DNA of 64,000 nt from CAZKRL01 sp964555295 (lineage in GTDB: Bacteria > Bacteroidota > Bacteroidia > Flavobacteriales_D > Sanyastnellaceae). Positions 54,484 through 64,000 of this stretch are shown in pieces; within the stretch, counting starts at the first letter, position 1, and each line of letters starts with the position of its first letter. The stretch is taken from positions 1-64,000 of the forward strand of contig CAZKRL010000001.1 in assembly GCA_964555295.1 (NCBI GenBank), read 5' to 3'. Under the pieces are notes generated by a model. That model saw nothing but the letters and a program-made list of their open reading frames with translations. It ran no database searches and was not told where the DNA came from. The position numbers were made by a program, and so were the translations under genes.

Positions 54484-55425
54484 TTAAAAGAACCTTGGGT
54501 GAACAATTCTTCCGCGTGATATATCAAGATCATATCCGAGCATTATCTCATGGGTTGATCCAGCATAATTTTGAACATTGCTGATATTATAGTCAAAAGC
54601 GTATCCAATTCTCATTTGAGGATTTACATGCACACCCATGCAGAAATTCATTGACTCACCTGTTCGAAATCCAAAACCTGCCCATGCCCTTTCGCGATAT
54701 AAGCAGTTCACGTTTATGTCCATCTGTAAAGTAGCACTCGGATTCAATTTTATCATCGCATTCGGGCGCATACGAAAATCATCACGTACCGGTATCGCAG
54801 CACCTGCAGTTATTATATGCGTCATGTATGTAAAGCTCATACGTGTTTGTGCCTTAGCAGCAGTTCCGTTATTATAGATGGTAGAAGTTAACATGCTCGG
54901 TATAGAATATCCCACATAGTACATTTCATTAGAGTAATATGCCCCATAACCAAATGTGGGTGCCGCTCTCTTCACTCCACCCGAATTGAATTGCTGGTCA
55001 TTCTGTATATTCAGCAGATTCAGGTCTTCGCTTATGAATTGCAATCCCGTCTGTAAACCCAATCGCAGCGAACCGTTGGAAAGATCCAACTTATAACTCC
55101 CGGCCAACTGAATTCCATTGCGTCTTGTAACTCCAATTTTATCACTCATAAAATTCAAACCGCCAGCGAAAGAGGTTCCTTCCATAGGTGCATGTACAGA
55201 GCCAGTAACAGTTACAGGTGCTCCGTCCAACTGCGTCCATTGATTGCGATACAGCAGAACCGCCGCCGGAACCCCGCGTGATCCTGCATATCCAGGATTC
55301 ACTTGAAGTTCATTGAACATGTACTGGGTGTATAAGGGATCATGTTGAGTGTATCCTCTCAGTGCAAGTAACAACAGCAATATTGCTATGCTCTTACCGC
55401 TATACTTTTTCATTTCGTTTTTCAT
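54484..55425 (-). CDS. PorP/SprF family type IX secretion system membrane protein
   Basis: A 313-residue beta-barrel protein. The signal peptide is followed by the hallmark DPLYTQYMFNELQVNPGYAGSRG and RNQWTQLDGAPVT, GGLNFMSDKIGVTRRNG, FISEDLNLLNI, and at the end RIGYAFDYNISNVQNYAGSTHEIMLGYD. This is a closer match to the SprF/PorP consensus than the 41637 copy. Its ATG overlaps the stop of the giant type B gene (ATGA), which identifies it as that cargo's partner. The OmpA gene follows after 9 bp. Confidence 0.95.
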   Translation of the reverse strand: MKNEMKKYSGKSIAILLLLLALRGYTQHDPLYTQYMFNELQVNPGYAGSRGVPAAVLLYRNQWTQLDGAPVTVTGSVHAPMEGTSFAGGLNFMSDKIGVTRRNGIQLAGSYKLDLSNGSLRLGLQTGLQFISEDLNLLNIQNDQQFNSGGVKRAAPTFGYGAYYSNEMYYVGYSIPSMLTSTIYNNGTAAKAQTRMSFTYMTHIITAGAAIPVRDDFRMRPNAMIKLNPSATLQMDINVNCLYRERAWAGFGFRTGESMNFCMGVHVNPQMRIGYAFDYNISNVQNYAGSTHEIMLGYDLDISRGRIVHPRFF

Positions 55426-58400
55426 CGTTCGTTGTGTTTGATGACTACAAATCCGCTCAATGTCTTACCACTTCGGGATGGGTTTACGGTTGATTCACCG
55501 GTTTCAATGACGTAGAAATATGTACCCGGACTTACTTTATTTCCGGAGCCCATTCCCTTTGAGATTGTTCCATTCCATGGCTCTTGAGAATCATAACGTT
55601 CTGTCTCATAGAGTATATTACCCCATCGGTTGAAAATGGTCACTTTACAATTCGGATACTGATCTACGTTTAGTATGGTGAAGTTATCGTTGACTCCATC
55701 ACCATCAGGTGAAAATCCAGGAATGATAGAGATGTCACCATCACTAATTCCGTTTGGTAAAACATCAATTATCGCAATGGCACTGTAACAATTAGATTCA
55801 CTATCACAAGCTTCATACTCGAATTGATCCTCACCATCAAAATCGGTATTCGGCGTGTAACTGAAAACACCATTTCCTTCCATTATCAATTCACCATGTG
55901 CAGTCGGGTTGACCGTGAGATAAACAAATCCACCGAGATCAATATCATTTATAGAAACGTTCGCTGATAACACTGTATTTACCGGTGTAGTATAATAATC
56001 ATCCACCGCCCTCGGATCATTTACGGGCGTTACTACGATGGTCACATGCGCAGTAAATGTATCGCCGGCATTATCAATTACCTGGTAACGTATCGAATCC
56101 AATCCATTGAAATCAAGATCCGGAGTATAAACAAACTGTCCATCACTCTGAAGGTTGATGAAACCATTCACTGGAGGCAATATGACCGCATAAGTATTCA
56201 TTAGCCCCAATGGGTCAAAGTCATTAGCGGCTACAGTACCATTCAATGGCGTGTCTTCAGGAGTGGTGAAATTATCATCCCTCACTATCGTGCTATCGCT
56301 GATGTTTCCATTGATCAATATTATCACTATAGCTGTATCACATAGAGATGTATCGCAAGCGACATAACTGAAGGTATCGGCAGCAACGGTGGAGTCATTC
56401 GGGGTGTAGATGAATGTTCCATCGTTATTGAATACCAGCGTTCCGTTATTGGTGCTATCGATCAGCGTGAAGGTCAAGTCGTCGCCGTCAGGGTCGCTGT
56501 CATTCGTGCTAACATCGCCGTTAACTTCTTCACCTGCATCTGCTGTGAAGTTGTCGTCTACCGCATTGGGCGCGTCGTTTACGCTATCTNNNNNNNNNNN
56601 NNNNNNNNNNNNNNNNNNNNNNNNNNNNNNNNNNNNNNNNNNNNNNNNNNNNNNNNNNNNNNNNNNNNNNNNNNNNNNNNNNNNNNNNNCGTCGTTCACG
56701 CTATCTGCTGCATTGTAAGTAATGACCACAAAGGCAGTATCACACAACGATGTATCGCAAGCTGAGTAACTGAAGGTGTCGGCAGCAACGGTGGAGTCAT
56801 TCGGGGTGTAGATGAATGTTCCATCGTTATTGAATACCAGCGTTCCGTTATTGGTGCTATCGATCAGCGTGAAGGTCAAGTCGTCGCCGTCAGGGTCGCT
56901 GTCATTCGTGCTAACATCGCCGTTAACTTCTTCACCTGCATCTGCTGTGAAGTTGTCGTCTACCGCATTGGGCGCGTCGTTCACGCTATCTGCTGCATTG
57001 TAAGTAATGACCACAAAGGCAGTATCACAATCTCCATCCGTATCACAGATCCGATAAGTAATAATGGAGGTATCTGAAAGATTCGATACTGGCGTGAAAA
57101 GGATAAAATCATCGAGTAAATCTGCAGGAGAATTATTATTACTAAGAGTAGAAAGACCATTGACACTTGAAATTACATCTATAACTCCCGGACCATCCAG
57201 GCCAAAATCATCATTGGTTAAAATTGTCAAGTTTGCTGTACTTCCTTGAACAATTGAATAGTTGTCATCATTCGCAGTTGGAACTCCGCAATCAGCTTCT
57301 GGAACGGCATTGGGATTGGGATCGCAAGGATTGAGAGGATCAGTTCCATCGATCACTTCAGCACCATCCTCAATGCCATCATCATCAGTATCGGGATTGG
57401 TAGGATCTGTTCCATTTTCAACTTCAACCCCATCATTGAGCCCGTCATCATCGGTATCGGGATTGGTAGGATCTGTATTGTTGTTAATTTCCTCAGAGTT
57501 ATCCAGACTATCGCCATCACAATCATTAGAAAGAACTGCAATAGGATTTGGATCACATGAATTCAACGGATCTGTATTATTATCGACTTCCGTTCCGTCT
57601 AAAACACCATCATCATCGGTGTCAGGATTATTCGGGTCGGTGCCATTGCTGGTCTCCTCATCATTGGTNNNNNNNNNNNNNNNNNNNNNNNNNNNNNNNN
57701 NNNNNNNNNNNNNNNNNNNNNNNNNNNNNNNNNNNNNNNNNNNNNNNNNNNNNNNNNNNNNNNNNNNNCAGCGTTCGGATCAGGGTCGCAAGGATTGAGT
57801 GGGTCGGTGTTATTGGCTACTTCAGTACTGTCATTCAAGCCATCATCATCTGTATCGATATCAGTAGGGTCCGTGCCGTTATCTACTTCATCACCATCAT
57901 TAGTTCCATCACCATCTGTATCTGGATTATTAGGGTCGGTGCCATTATTGGTCTCCTCATCATTGGTGAGGCCATCGTTATCGCAATCACTGCTGGCAAG
58001 TGCGAGAGGATCATTGCTACATGGATCATTGGGGTCACTGCCGTTGTCTACCTCGGTGCCATCATCTGTGCCGTCGCCATCGGTGTCAGGATTATTCGGG
58101 TCGGTGCCATTGCTGGTCTCCTCATCATTGGTAAGGCCATCACCATCGCAATCACTTGAGCCCAAAGCTGCAGGATTAGGATCGCATGGATCCAGCGGAT
58201 CACTGCCGCCTGTGGTTTCTTCACCATTGGTAAGTCCATCACCATCGCAATCCAATGCGGCGAAGCTTATACAACTGCCCACATCGATGGTAACCGAGGC
58301 AATATCGCAATCACCGTCTGCGTCACAAATCTGGTAGGTCACATTCGCTGCTCCAACAAAATCCGTCGTTGGAGTGAATATTATAATGTCGTCATTGACA

Positions 58401-61400
58401 TCTGCCGGGGTATTGTTGTTGTTCACCACCGATGTTCCATTGGTGCTGATGAGTACCGAAATACTTCCTGCGCCATCCACTCCAAATGTGTCGTTGATGA
58501 GGACTGACAAATCAATGGCGGTATTCACAGGTGTGCTCACGTTATCATCACCCGCGATCGGTGTGCCGCAATCAGCCGATGGAACAGCGTTCGGATCAGG
58601 GTCGCAAGGATTGAGTGGGTCGGTGTTATTGGCTACTTCGTTACCATCATTCAATCCATCGCCATCCGTATCAGGGTTCGCATTATCCGTTCCCGCTGCC
58701 AATTCGCCCGCATTTGTGAGACCGTCGCTATCACAATCATTGGTAGCGAGCGCATTTATATTAGGATCACAAGGGTTAAGTGGGTCTGTAGTATTTGCTA
58801 CCTCGTTGCCATCGTTGAACCCATCGCCATCCGTATCAGGATTGGTGTTGTTTGTTCCCGCCGTGATTTCGCCTGCATTGGTCAAACCATCATCATCACA
58901 GTCGTTGCTAGGAATAGCATTAATATTTGGACTACAGGGGTCGAGGGGGTCAGAGCCATTGATTACTTCATTGCCATCAGTAATAAGATCATTGTCGGTA
59001 TCAGGATCATTGTTATCCGTGCCAGCGGCGGTTTCGCCGGCATTAGTAAGTCCATCGTTATCACAATCGTTGGAAGACAATGCATTGATATCAGGATCAC
59101 AAGGGTTAAGTGGGTCTGTATTATTTGCTACCTCGTTGCCATCGTTGAACCCATCGCCATCGGTGTCAGGATTTGTATTGTCCGTACCTGCCACTATTTC
59201 ACCTGCATTGTTCAAACCATCATTATCACAATCGTTGGTAGCAAGAGCATTGATATTGGGATCGCAGGGGTTGAGTGGATTGCTACCATTACTCACCTCA
59301 TCGCCATCATTGATGGTATCGTCATCTGTATCAGGATCATTGTTGTTGGTACCTGCAAGAATTTCTCCTGCATTGTTCAAACCATCATTATCGCAATCGT
59401 TGGTCGGTAAGGCATTGATATTAGGATCACAGGGGTTGAGTGGATTGCTTTCATTGTTCACTTCATCACCATCATTGATCAAATCATTATCTGTATCAGG
59501 GTCATTATTATCGGTGCCTGCGAGAGTTTCTCCTGCGTTGGTAAGTCCATCATTATCACAATCGTTGGTGGGAAGAGCATTGATGTTGGGGTCGCAGGGA
59601 TTGAGAGGATTGGTATTGTTGGTCACTTCGTTACCATCATTGAAACCATCGCCATCGGTATCGGGATTGGTGTTATCGGTTCCAGCGGTTATCTCACCGG
59701 CATTACTAAGTCCGTCATTATCGCAGTCGTTCGTGGGAAGTGCATTGATATTGGGATCACAAGGATCGAGCGGGTCAGTACCATTTAGATTCTCATTGAA
59801 ATCCGTTATCTGATCGTTGTCTGTATCGGTCAAATTCTCAGAAATGGAGATAACGAGCAGAGCGGTATCACAAGCCCCAAGTGGATCACATGCCACATAA
59901 GCAAGGGTGTCACTTCCAAAGAAAGTACCCGAAGGCACATAGCTATAATTACCTGAAGAGGAGAGTGTAGTGGTGCTTTGCGAAGTATTCACAGCGATAG
60001 AATAGACCAGTACGTCGTTATCTGCATCGGTATCATTGGAAGCGACACTACCAAGAGCTGTTTGCGTATTCAATATGCTTATCAAATCAATAACTGCCAC
60101 CGGTAAATCATTTACAGGAACAATGGTAATATTCACGGCTGCTGTATCACAGTTTCCGCTTGCATCGCATGCACGATAAGAAAAATTATCGGCTCCGTTG
60201 AAATTACTGTTAGGATTGTAGCTGATTGCTCCCGAATTAGCATCGAGTTGCAGTGAGCCGCTGAATGTATTCGTGATAACAGAATATGTGAGGATATCAT
60301 TATCGGCATCGCTATCATTGATACCGATATTACCTGATATAACAGTATCTTCATTACCTACGAAACTATCACTCGCGGCCACAGGAACATCCTGTACTGC
60401 GGTAACGACGATTATGATTTGTGCGACATTGGAAGTTCCGCCAGCTGTATCGCTTATGGTGTAATTGATGGTGGCATTCCCATTGAAATTGGCTGCAGGA
60501 ACAAAGGTCAAATTACCATTCGCGGTATTTACGCTCCAAACACCACTGATCGTATTCACGCTACTTTGAACTCCGGGAGCAGTGGGATCAAGATCTATCG
60601 AAGAAACACTTAATGGATGAAAAGTAGCTACATCATTAGCACTGATGTTATTGAGAACGACGGTATTATCCTCTGCCGTTGTGCCGTTATCGTCATTGGC
60701 AACAGGAGTAAATACAAGGCATTCAAACGGACTGTCGGCATCAGTATGTAGCACATCGAACGTATGATCTGCTACTGACGATGGAATCACTTCCTTAATG
60801 ATTGTTTTCCGCACTCCATTTCTAAACGGGTAAGACACCCTGACAAAATATTTTTGATTGGGATTGGAAACTGCGAAATGAAAAACGGAATTTCCCGAGG
60901 ACGCGAGACCCTCACCTCCGGCATAATTCAATAATGGTGATATGCGATTTCCTTCGCAATCAAGAAGCTCCGCAGTTGCACCTATTGCGGGTGAGTGGAC
61001 TCCGCCAGAAAGATTCCATTTCGCTCTGACCTTAACATAATTGGGTGAATTCAAGTTGTTTACCCAAAGTTGATTTTCAGCGTCATCTACTCCCAGGTAT
61101 AAATCCAAGTCACCATCATTATCAAAGTCTACAAAGGCAGCAGCGTTGGCGTTACCATCGGGATTGATTCCAAAATTGATGGGTGAGCTCGGTTGAACAT
61201 AATTGAAATTACTGTTGGCAACAAACAGGAAACCTGGGCCGCTGACATTGGCCAAATACAGATCCAAATCACCGTCTAAATCAATATCACCATGTGTTTC
61301 AGCATCAATTGTTGCGATTGCAAGATTCACTCCACTGCTGGTTCCGGGCTGATTAGAGGCCGAAAAGGTATTGTTGTTATTTGTCCAGATTTGGTTGGTT

Positions 61401-62242
61401 CCCGCATCCGTCCAAAAGAGATCAAGATCACCATCAGCATCAAAATCGGAGAATGCAACACCGCCCTTATTGAGATTTGCGGCTACTTGATTGTAGGAAT
61501 CCGCAGTGAAAGTACCGTCACCATCATTGAGGTAAAGGTCTGCTTCTTGTTGTCGGCGCAGAAGAATATCAACGAATCCATCATTATTCACATCGCCGGT
61601 AGTGAGATAATCGCCAGTAATTCCACCTGTTGGCAATCCGGTAGATGAGTTCAACACCTGAGTGAAACTACCTGCCCCATCATTAGAGAGAATGTCAACG
61701 CCAAATTGATTGTTATCCAAAACTAGATCCTGATCGCCGTCATTGTCATAATCGATAGAGGCGATTCCTTCGGAGTTGGTTCCTCCCGTCAAATTGGTGA
61801 AGAGCTGATTGGGTTGTTGCGAAGAATTACCAAAACTAAAGGCGGGTGAAGAACCGCTGCCATTGCCCAACCAGATTTCGATTCTCAGTTCGGCGTTGAC
61901 CACGAAATCCATTACACCGTCATTATTGAAATCAGCAGCGATGGCCGACCTGGGCTTGAGTGCATCATCGAGACCGCTTGCGTGGGTTGAGGTAACATCG
62001 GTGAACGAAACGCCATCGTTAGAGAAATAGAGGCGGGATGCCTGACCCGCTACATTGGAGTTCACCAATAAATCCAAGTAACCATCATTGTTAAAATCAG
62101 CCCAACAAATACCCCCGAATTCCTTATCACCACCCAGGTTTAAACCGAGCGATGCCGCCGAATTTGTAAATAATTGTCCGAAACTCTCCGTTTGAAATAA
62201 ACTGAAACAGAAAAGAAAGAATAGAGCAAATCTGATTTTCAT
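55422..62242 (-). CDS. Giant T9SS type B surface protein (FG-GAP, cadherin-like, thrombospondin-3-like repeats), interrupted by two assembly gaps
   Basis: The ATG at 62242 begins a signal peptide (MKIRFALFFLFCFSLFQ). Domains in order: FG-GAP/VCBS calcium-type repeats (about 25-390: DFNNDGYLDLLVN, DVNNDGFVDILL), an ASPIC/UnbV-like domain (about 390-490), cadherin-like repeats (about 505-800), a long array of TSP3-like repeats (DCDNDGLTNAGE...NPDTDGDGFNDGNEV...DPLNPCDPN), further cadherin-like repeats, and a type B T9SS domain (IPGFSPDGDGVNDNFTIL, VTIFNRWGNILYET, SPGTYFYVIETG). At 57669-57768 a 100-N placeholder breaks the frame, producing two apparent genes; protein homology runs across it, so it is one gene of at least 2270 codons. 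The ATGA overlap with PorP/SprF marks its partner. Confidence 0.88.
56300..57010 (-). repeat. Near-identical cadherin-like repeats, period 285 bp, containing an assembly gap
   Basis: The 285-bp unit bounded by the repeated CGTCGTTCACGCTATCT-type junctions (56690 and 56975) is almost identical to the unit left of the gap. Such identity points to recent expansion or homogenisation. Confidence 0.85.
56590..56689. other. Assembly gap (100 N) in near-identical repeats
   Basis: Exactly 100 N. Both flanks are the same repeat junction; with a 285-bp period the real gap would be 268 nt for one missing unit (553 for two), or the contig ends simply overlap. 268 and 100 leave the same remainder modulo 3, so the frame appears intact. 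Confidence 0.95.
57280..59850 (-). repeat. Thrombospondin-3-like calcium-binding coding repeats
   Basis: Between about 58600 and 59850 seven units of about 165 bp (55 residues) follow one another, each ending in NPCDPNINAL and carrying Dx(D/N)xDGxxD motifs. Further, less regular units lie at 57280-58280. Two cadherin-like domains interrupt the array. Confidence 0.85.
57669..57768. other. Assembly gap (100 N) that creates a false frameshift
   Basis: Exactly 100 N inside the TSP3-like array. On the minus strand the left codon series leaves one base (…AAC GCT G) and the right series resumes at ACC AAT GAT GAG, so an open frame needs a gap of 2 modulo 3. An intact neighbouring unit predicts about 35 nt. 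Confidence 0.92.
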
Positions 62243-62395
62243 AGGCGATACATCAAGGTTACAGGCAATTGAAATGTGAAGTGGAACATTCCTGGATGCG
62301 TGGTGAAGAAAAAACGTAAACTCTAAACGTACTCTTACAGGGGAAATACTATCCAACATAAATTTGTTGATATACTTAACTTAGATTTTCACCCA

Positions 62396-62728
62396 ATGGA
62401 AAAACCTCTGGAACATTATCAAATCCGCGTAGATCAATGGATTCAAACCGTTGGTGTTCGCTATTTCAGTGAACTCACCAACATGGCAATACTCACCGAA
62501 GAAGTTGGCGAAGTAGCGAGGATTGTATCCAGGAAATATGGCGACCAAAGCTTTAAAAAGAATGAAGAAAATGCAGATCTTTCCGATGAGCTCGCCGATG
62601 TCTTGTGGGTGATTATGTGTCTTGCCAATCAGACGGGTATTGATCTCGACGCCGCTATGGAAAAGAACTTCGCTAAAAAAAATTCACGTGACTTGAACAG
62701 ACATCGTGATAACCCGAAGTTGAAATGA
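62396..62728 (+). CDS. MazG-like nucleotide pyrophosphohydrolase
   Basis: A 110-residue all-alpha NTP pyrophosphohydrolase of the single-domain MazG type, expected to hydrolyse (d)NTPs to monophosphates and pyrophosphate in house-cleaning. The magnesium-binding motif is EEVGEVARIV followed by DELADVLWVIMCLAN (EExxE...ExxD pattern). The length matches Bacteroidetes homologues. It is divergent from the giant type B gene; the 153-bp interval has no clear promoter match. The M15 peptidase gene follows on the same strand after 64 bp. Confidence 0.93.
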   Translation: MEKPLEHYQIRVDQWIQTVGVRYFSELTNMAILTEEVGEVARIVSRKYGDQSFKKNEENADLSDELADVLWVIMCLANQTGIDLDAAMEKNFAKKNSRDLNRHRDNPKLK

Positions 62729-62792
62729 TAATATACCCTATCTATCAAACATTGAGAAATTGCTCCCAACAGTAACAACACGTTCAAAGAAA

Positions 62793-63617
62793 ATGGCCAA
62801 TTATTCAACAGAAATAAAATTGAAATTAAAATCACGAAATATCTACTATTTATTAGTGGGCCTTACCGCGCCGATGCTAACTTATTCAAACCACTTCCCT
62901 CGGGTAAATCTGAATTTCGCTCAAGAAATAGAGCATTCACGATTCGCGAACGAAAATGTAACGGGCGATACCATTGATGATGAATCATACATTACAGATG
63001 AATTTCTGATGGGCAAATTTCAATACAGCCAGCACAAGCGATTCATGAAAATACCAAAAGAACTATCCAGCAAAGAGATCTATATTCAACAAGAGACGCT
63101 TAAGGCATTCGAGCAAATGAACAGAGCGGCTAATGCAGACGGGGTTACATTTATTATATTGTCGGGAACGCGTAACTTCTCAGAACAAAAGAAAATATGG
63201 GAAAATAAATGGAATAAATATTACCCTAAATATAATAATTCAAAAACCACGGCATTGAAAATACTTGAATACAGTTCTATGCCATCAACATCTCGTCATC
63301 ATTGGGGTACCGATATTGATATTAATGCTTTGAATAATGAATATTTCACGAATGGCAGAGGAAAACGAGAATATGATTGGCTCATAAAAAATGCTTCGAG
63401 ATTTGGATTCTATCAGACCTACGACTCGAAGAAAAGTGGAAGAACGGGGTACTCGGAGGAGAAGTGGCACTGGTCATATTTACCCCTTGCTGAAAAGTAT
63501 CTGATGTTGTATAACAAAAGAATACAAAACGACAAAATCAAAGGATTCATAGGAGCGGAAAGCGCTTCAGAGATTGACATCATCCGAAACTACGTGAATG
63601 GCATTGCCACCAAATAA
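62793..63617 (+). CDS. M15 family D-alanyl-D-alanine carboxypeptidase (VanY/DacB-like)
   Basis: A 274-residue zinc peptidase trimming peptidoglycan stem peptides. The M15B motifs are STSRHHWGTDIDIN (His and Asp zinc ligands) and EEKWHWSYLP (catalytic Glu and third ligand His), with FIILSGTRNFSEQKKIW upstream. The N-terminus has one hydrophobic stretch (about 17-30), an anchor or signal. The ATG at 62793 is preferred over an in-frame TTG at 62760. Probably cell-envelope located. Confidence 0.9.
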   Translation: MANYSTEIKLKLKSRNIYYLLVGLTAPMLTYSNHFPRVNLNFAQEIEHSRFANENVTGDTIDDESYITDEFLMGKFQYSQHKRFMKIPKELSSKEIYIQQETLKAFEQMNRAANADGVTFIILSGTRNFSEQKKIWENKWNKYYPKYNNSKTTALKILEYSSMPSTSRHHWGTDIDINALNNEYFTNGRGKREYDWLIKNASRFGFYQTYDSKKSGRTGYSEEKWHWSYLPLAEKYLMLYNKRIQNDKIKGFIGAESASEIDIIRNYVNGIATK

Positions 63618-63725
63618 CCCGGAAAACAGTGCTAAGAATCACGACACCCACCTGATCTTTTCAAGGGATGAGTTATAGATAGATGCATGAGAAAAACGGA
63701 ATTTCCCACTAATTTTCAGCCGACA

Positions 63726-64000
63726 ATGAAAAAAGCTATTGATCATAAAAACAACACATCAATTGATGTCTCAGTAGACTGTGTTCTATTTGGTTTTGCT
63801 GATCGCAAACTAAAAGTTTTACTGATTGAACAGAAGCAACCTAATGAGGGCAAAAAAGTATCAAAACTTCAAACCGCATTGCCCGGAGATTTACTCAAAG
63901 CCAATGAGGGATTGGATGATGCTGCAAAGCGAGTTTTGCGTGAGCTTACCAGCTTGAAAGGAATCTACCTCAGACAATTCCACACCTTTGGTGATCCCAA
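63726..64000 (+). CDS. Nudix/NrtR-type regulator or hydrolase, 5' part only
   Basis: The frame is open from the ATG at 63726 to the window end (about 91 residues). The N-terminus SVDCVLFGFADRKLKVLLIEQ, then ALPGDLLKANEGLDDAAKRVLRELTSLK and YLRQFHTFGDP, match the Nudix-plus-winged-helix family to which NrtR belongs. The Nudix box is degenerate (REL without the following EExG), which in this family often means ligand sensing rather than hydrolysis. An in-frame ATG at 63687 would add 13 residues; 63726 fits the usual spacing better. The DNA-binding half is outside the window. Confidence 0.82.
   Translation, partial: MKKAIDHKNNTSIDVSVDCVLFGFADRKLKVLLIEQKQPNEGKKVSKLQTALPGDLLKANEGLDDAAKRVLRELTSLKGIYLRQFHTFGDP

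Noticed and set aside
57599..57768. Frameshift or pseudogene in the giant type B gene
   Set aside because: The break coincides exactly with a 100-N placeholder and both sides continue the same repeat protein; a gap of 2 mod 3 restores the frame.
58374..59813. 479-codon plus-strand frame over the TSP3 repeats
   Set aside because: It is antisense to the repeat array; its periodic Ser/Pro/Leu-rich translation is a by-product of the repeated GAT/AAT codons on the other strand. Similar plus-strand frames at 57795-58337 and 57262-57798 are rejected for the same reason.
58600..59850. Regularly spaced repeats resembling a CRISPR array
   Set aside because: Units are about 165 bp, fully coding, and encode calcium-binding TSP3 motifs; there are no short identical repeats with unique spacers and no cas genes.

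Overview
The window comes from a Bacteroidetes genome, most likely a free-living Flavobacteriia member. Several things support this. Secreted proteins end in type IX secretion (T9SS) C-terminal domains of type A (YPNP...G-Y) or type B (gliding-motility-associated, FSP(D/N)(G/S)DG...NRWG). There are two PorP/SprF-family proteins, a type III glutamine synthetase, a Bacteroidetes-style tRNA-guanine transglycosylase and MurA, and promoters of the Bacteroidetes form TTG/TTTG-N18-20-TAnnTTTG. The sequence is a draft scaffold: three runs of exactly 100 N (20456, 56590, 57669) all fall inside near-identical tandem repeats.

Layout. 1-1242 (-): 3'-truncated fasciclin-repeat secreted protein. 1.4-15.2 kb: mostly housekeeping (DNA glycosylase, fatty acid desaturase, rimP-nusA, PLP aminotransferase, glutamine synthetase III, an S9-like protein without a catalytic serine, tgt-LptF/G permease, tRNA-Arg(CCG)). 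15.4-23.6 kb: a divergent CarboxypepD_reg-like gene and a two-gene operon of large T9SS proteins built from repeated E-set/starch-binding-like modules, with a perfect inverted repeat between the two promoter boxes. 23.7-38.0 kb: rmuC, a GWxTD protein, a three-gene secreted operon (FISUMP protein, subtilase, esterase), a rhomboid protease, a LolD-like ATPase, a menaquinone pair (hotdog thioesterase and isochorismate synthase), an OmpA/TPR lipoprotein, a pseudouridine synthase and panB. 38.1-42.6 kb (+): type B secreted CUB/Ig/PKD protein overlapping its PorP/SprF partner. 42.7-44.0 kb: murA with Asp in place of the catalytic Cys. 44.6-62.2 kb (-): a 17.7-kb surface locus in the order type B giant protein, PorP/SprF, OmpA-family protein, 2578-residue type A giant protein. 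62.4-64.0 kb: MazG-like pyrophosphohydrolase, M15 peptidase, and the start of a NrtR-type Nudix protein.

About half of the window encodes very long, repetitive, cysteine-bearing surface proteins exported by T9SS. The giant type B gene (55422-62242) looks like two reading frames only because a 100-N placeholder has the wrong length modulo 3. No phage, insertion sequence, CRISPR array or defence system was recognised. The best candidates for little-described biology are the 17.7-kb giant-protein locus, the E-set repeat operon with its operator-like palindrome, and a cysteine-rich cassette shared by unrelated secreted proteins.
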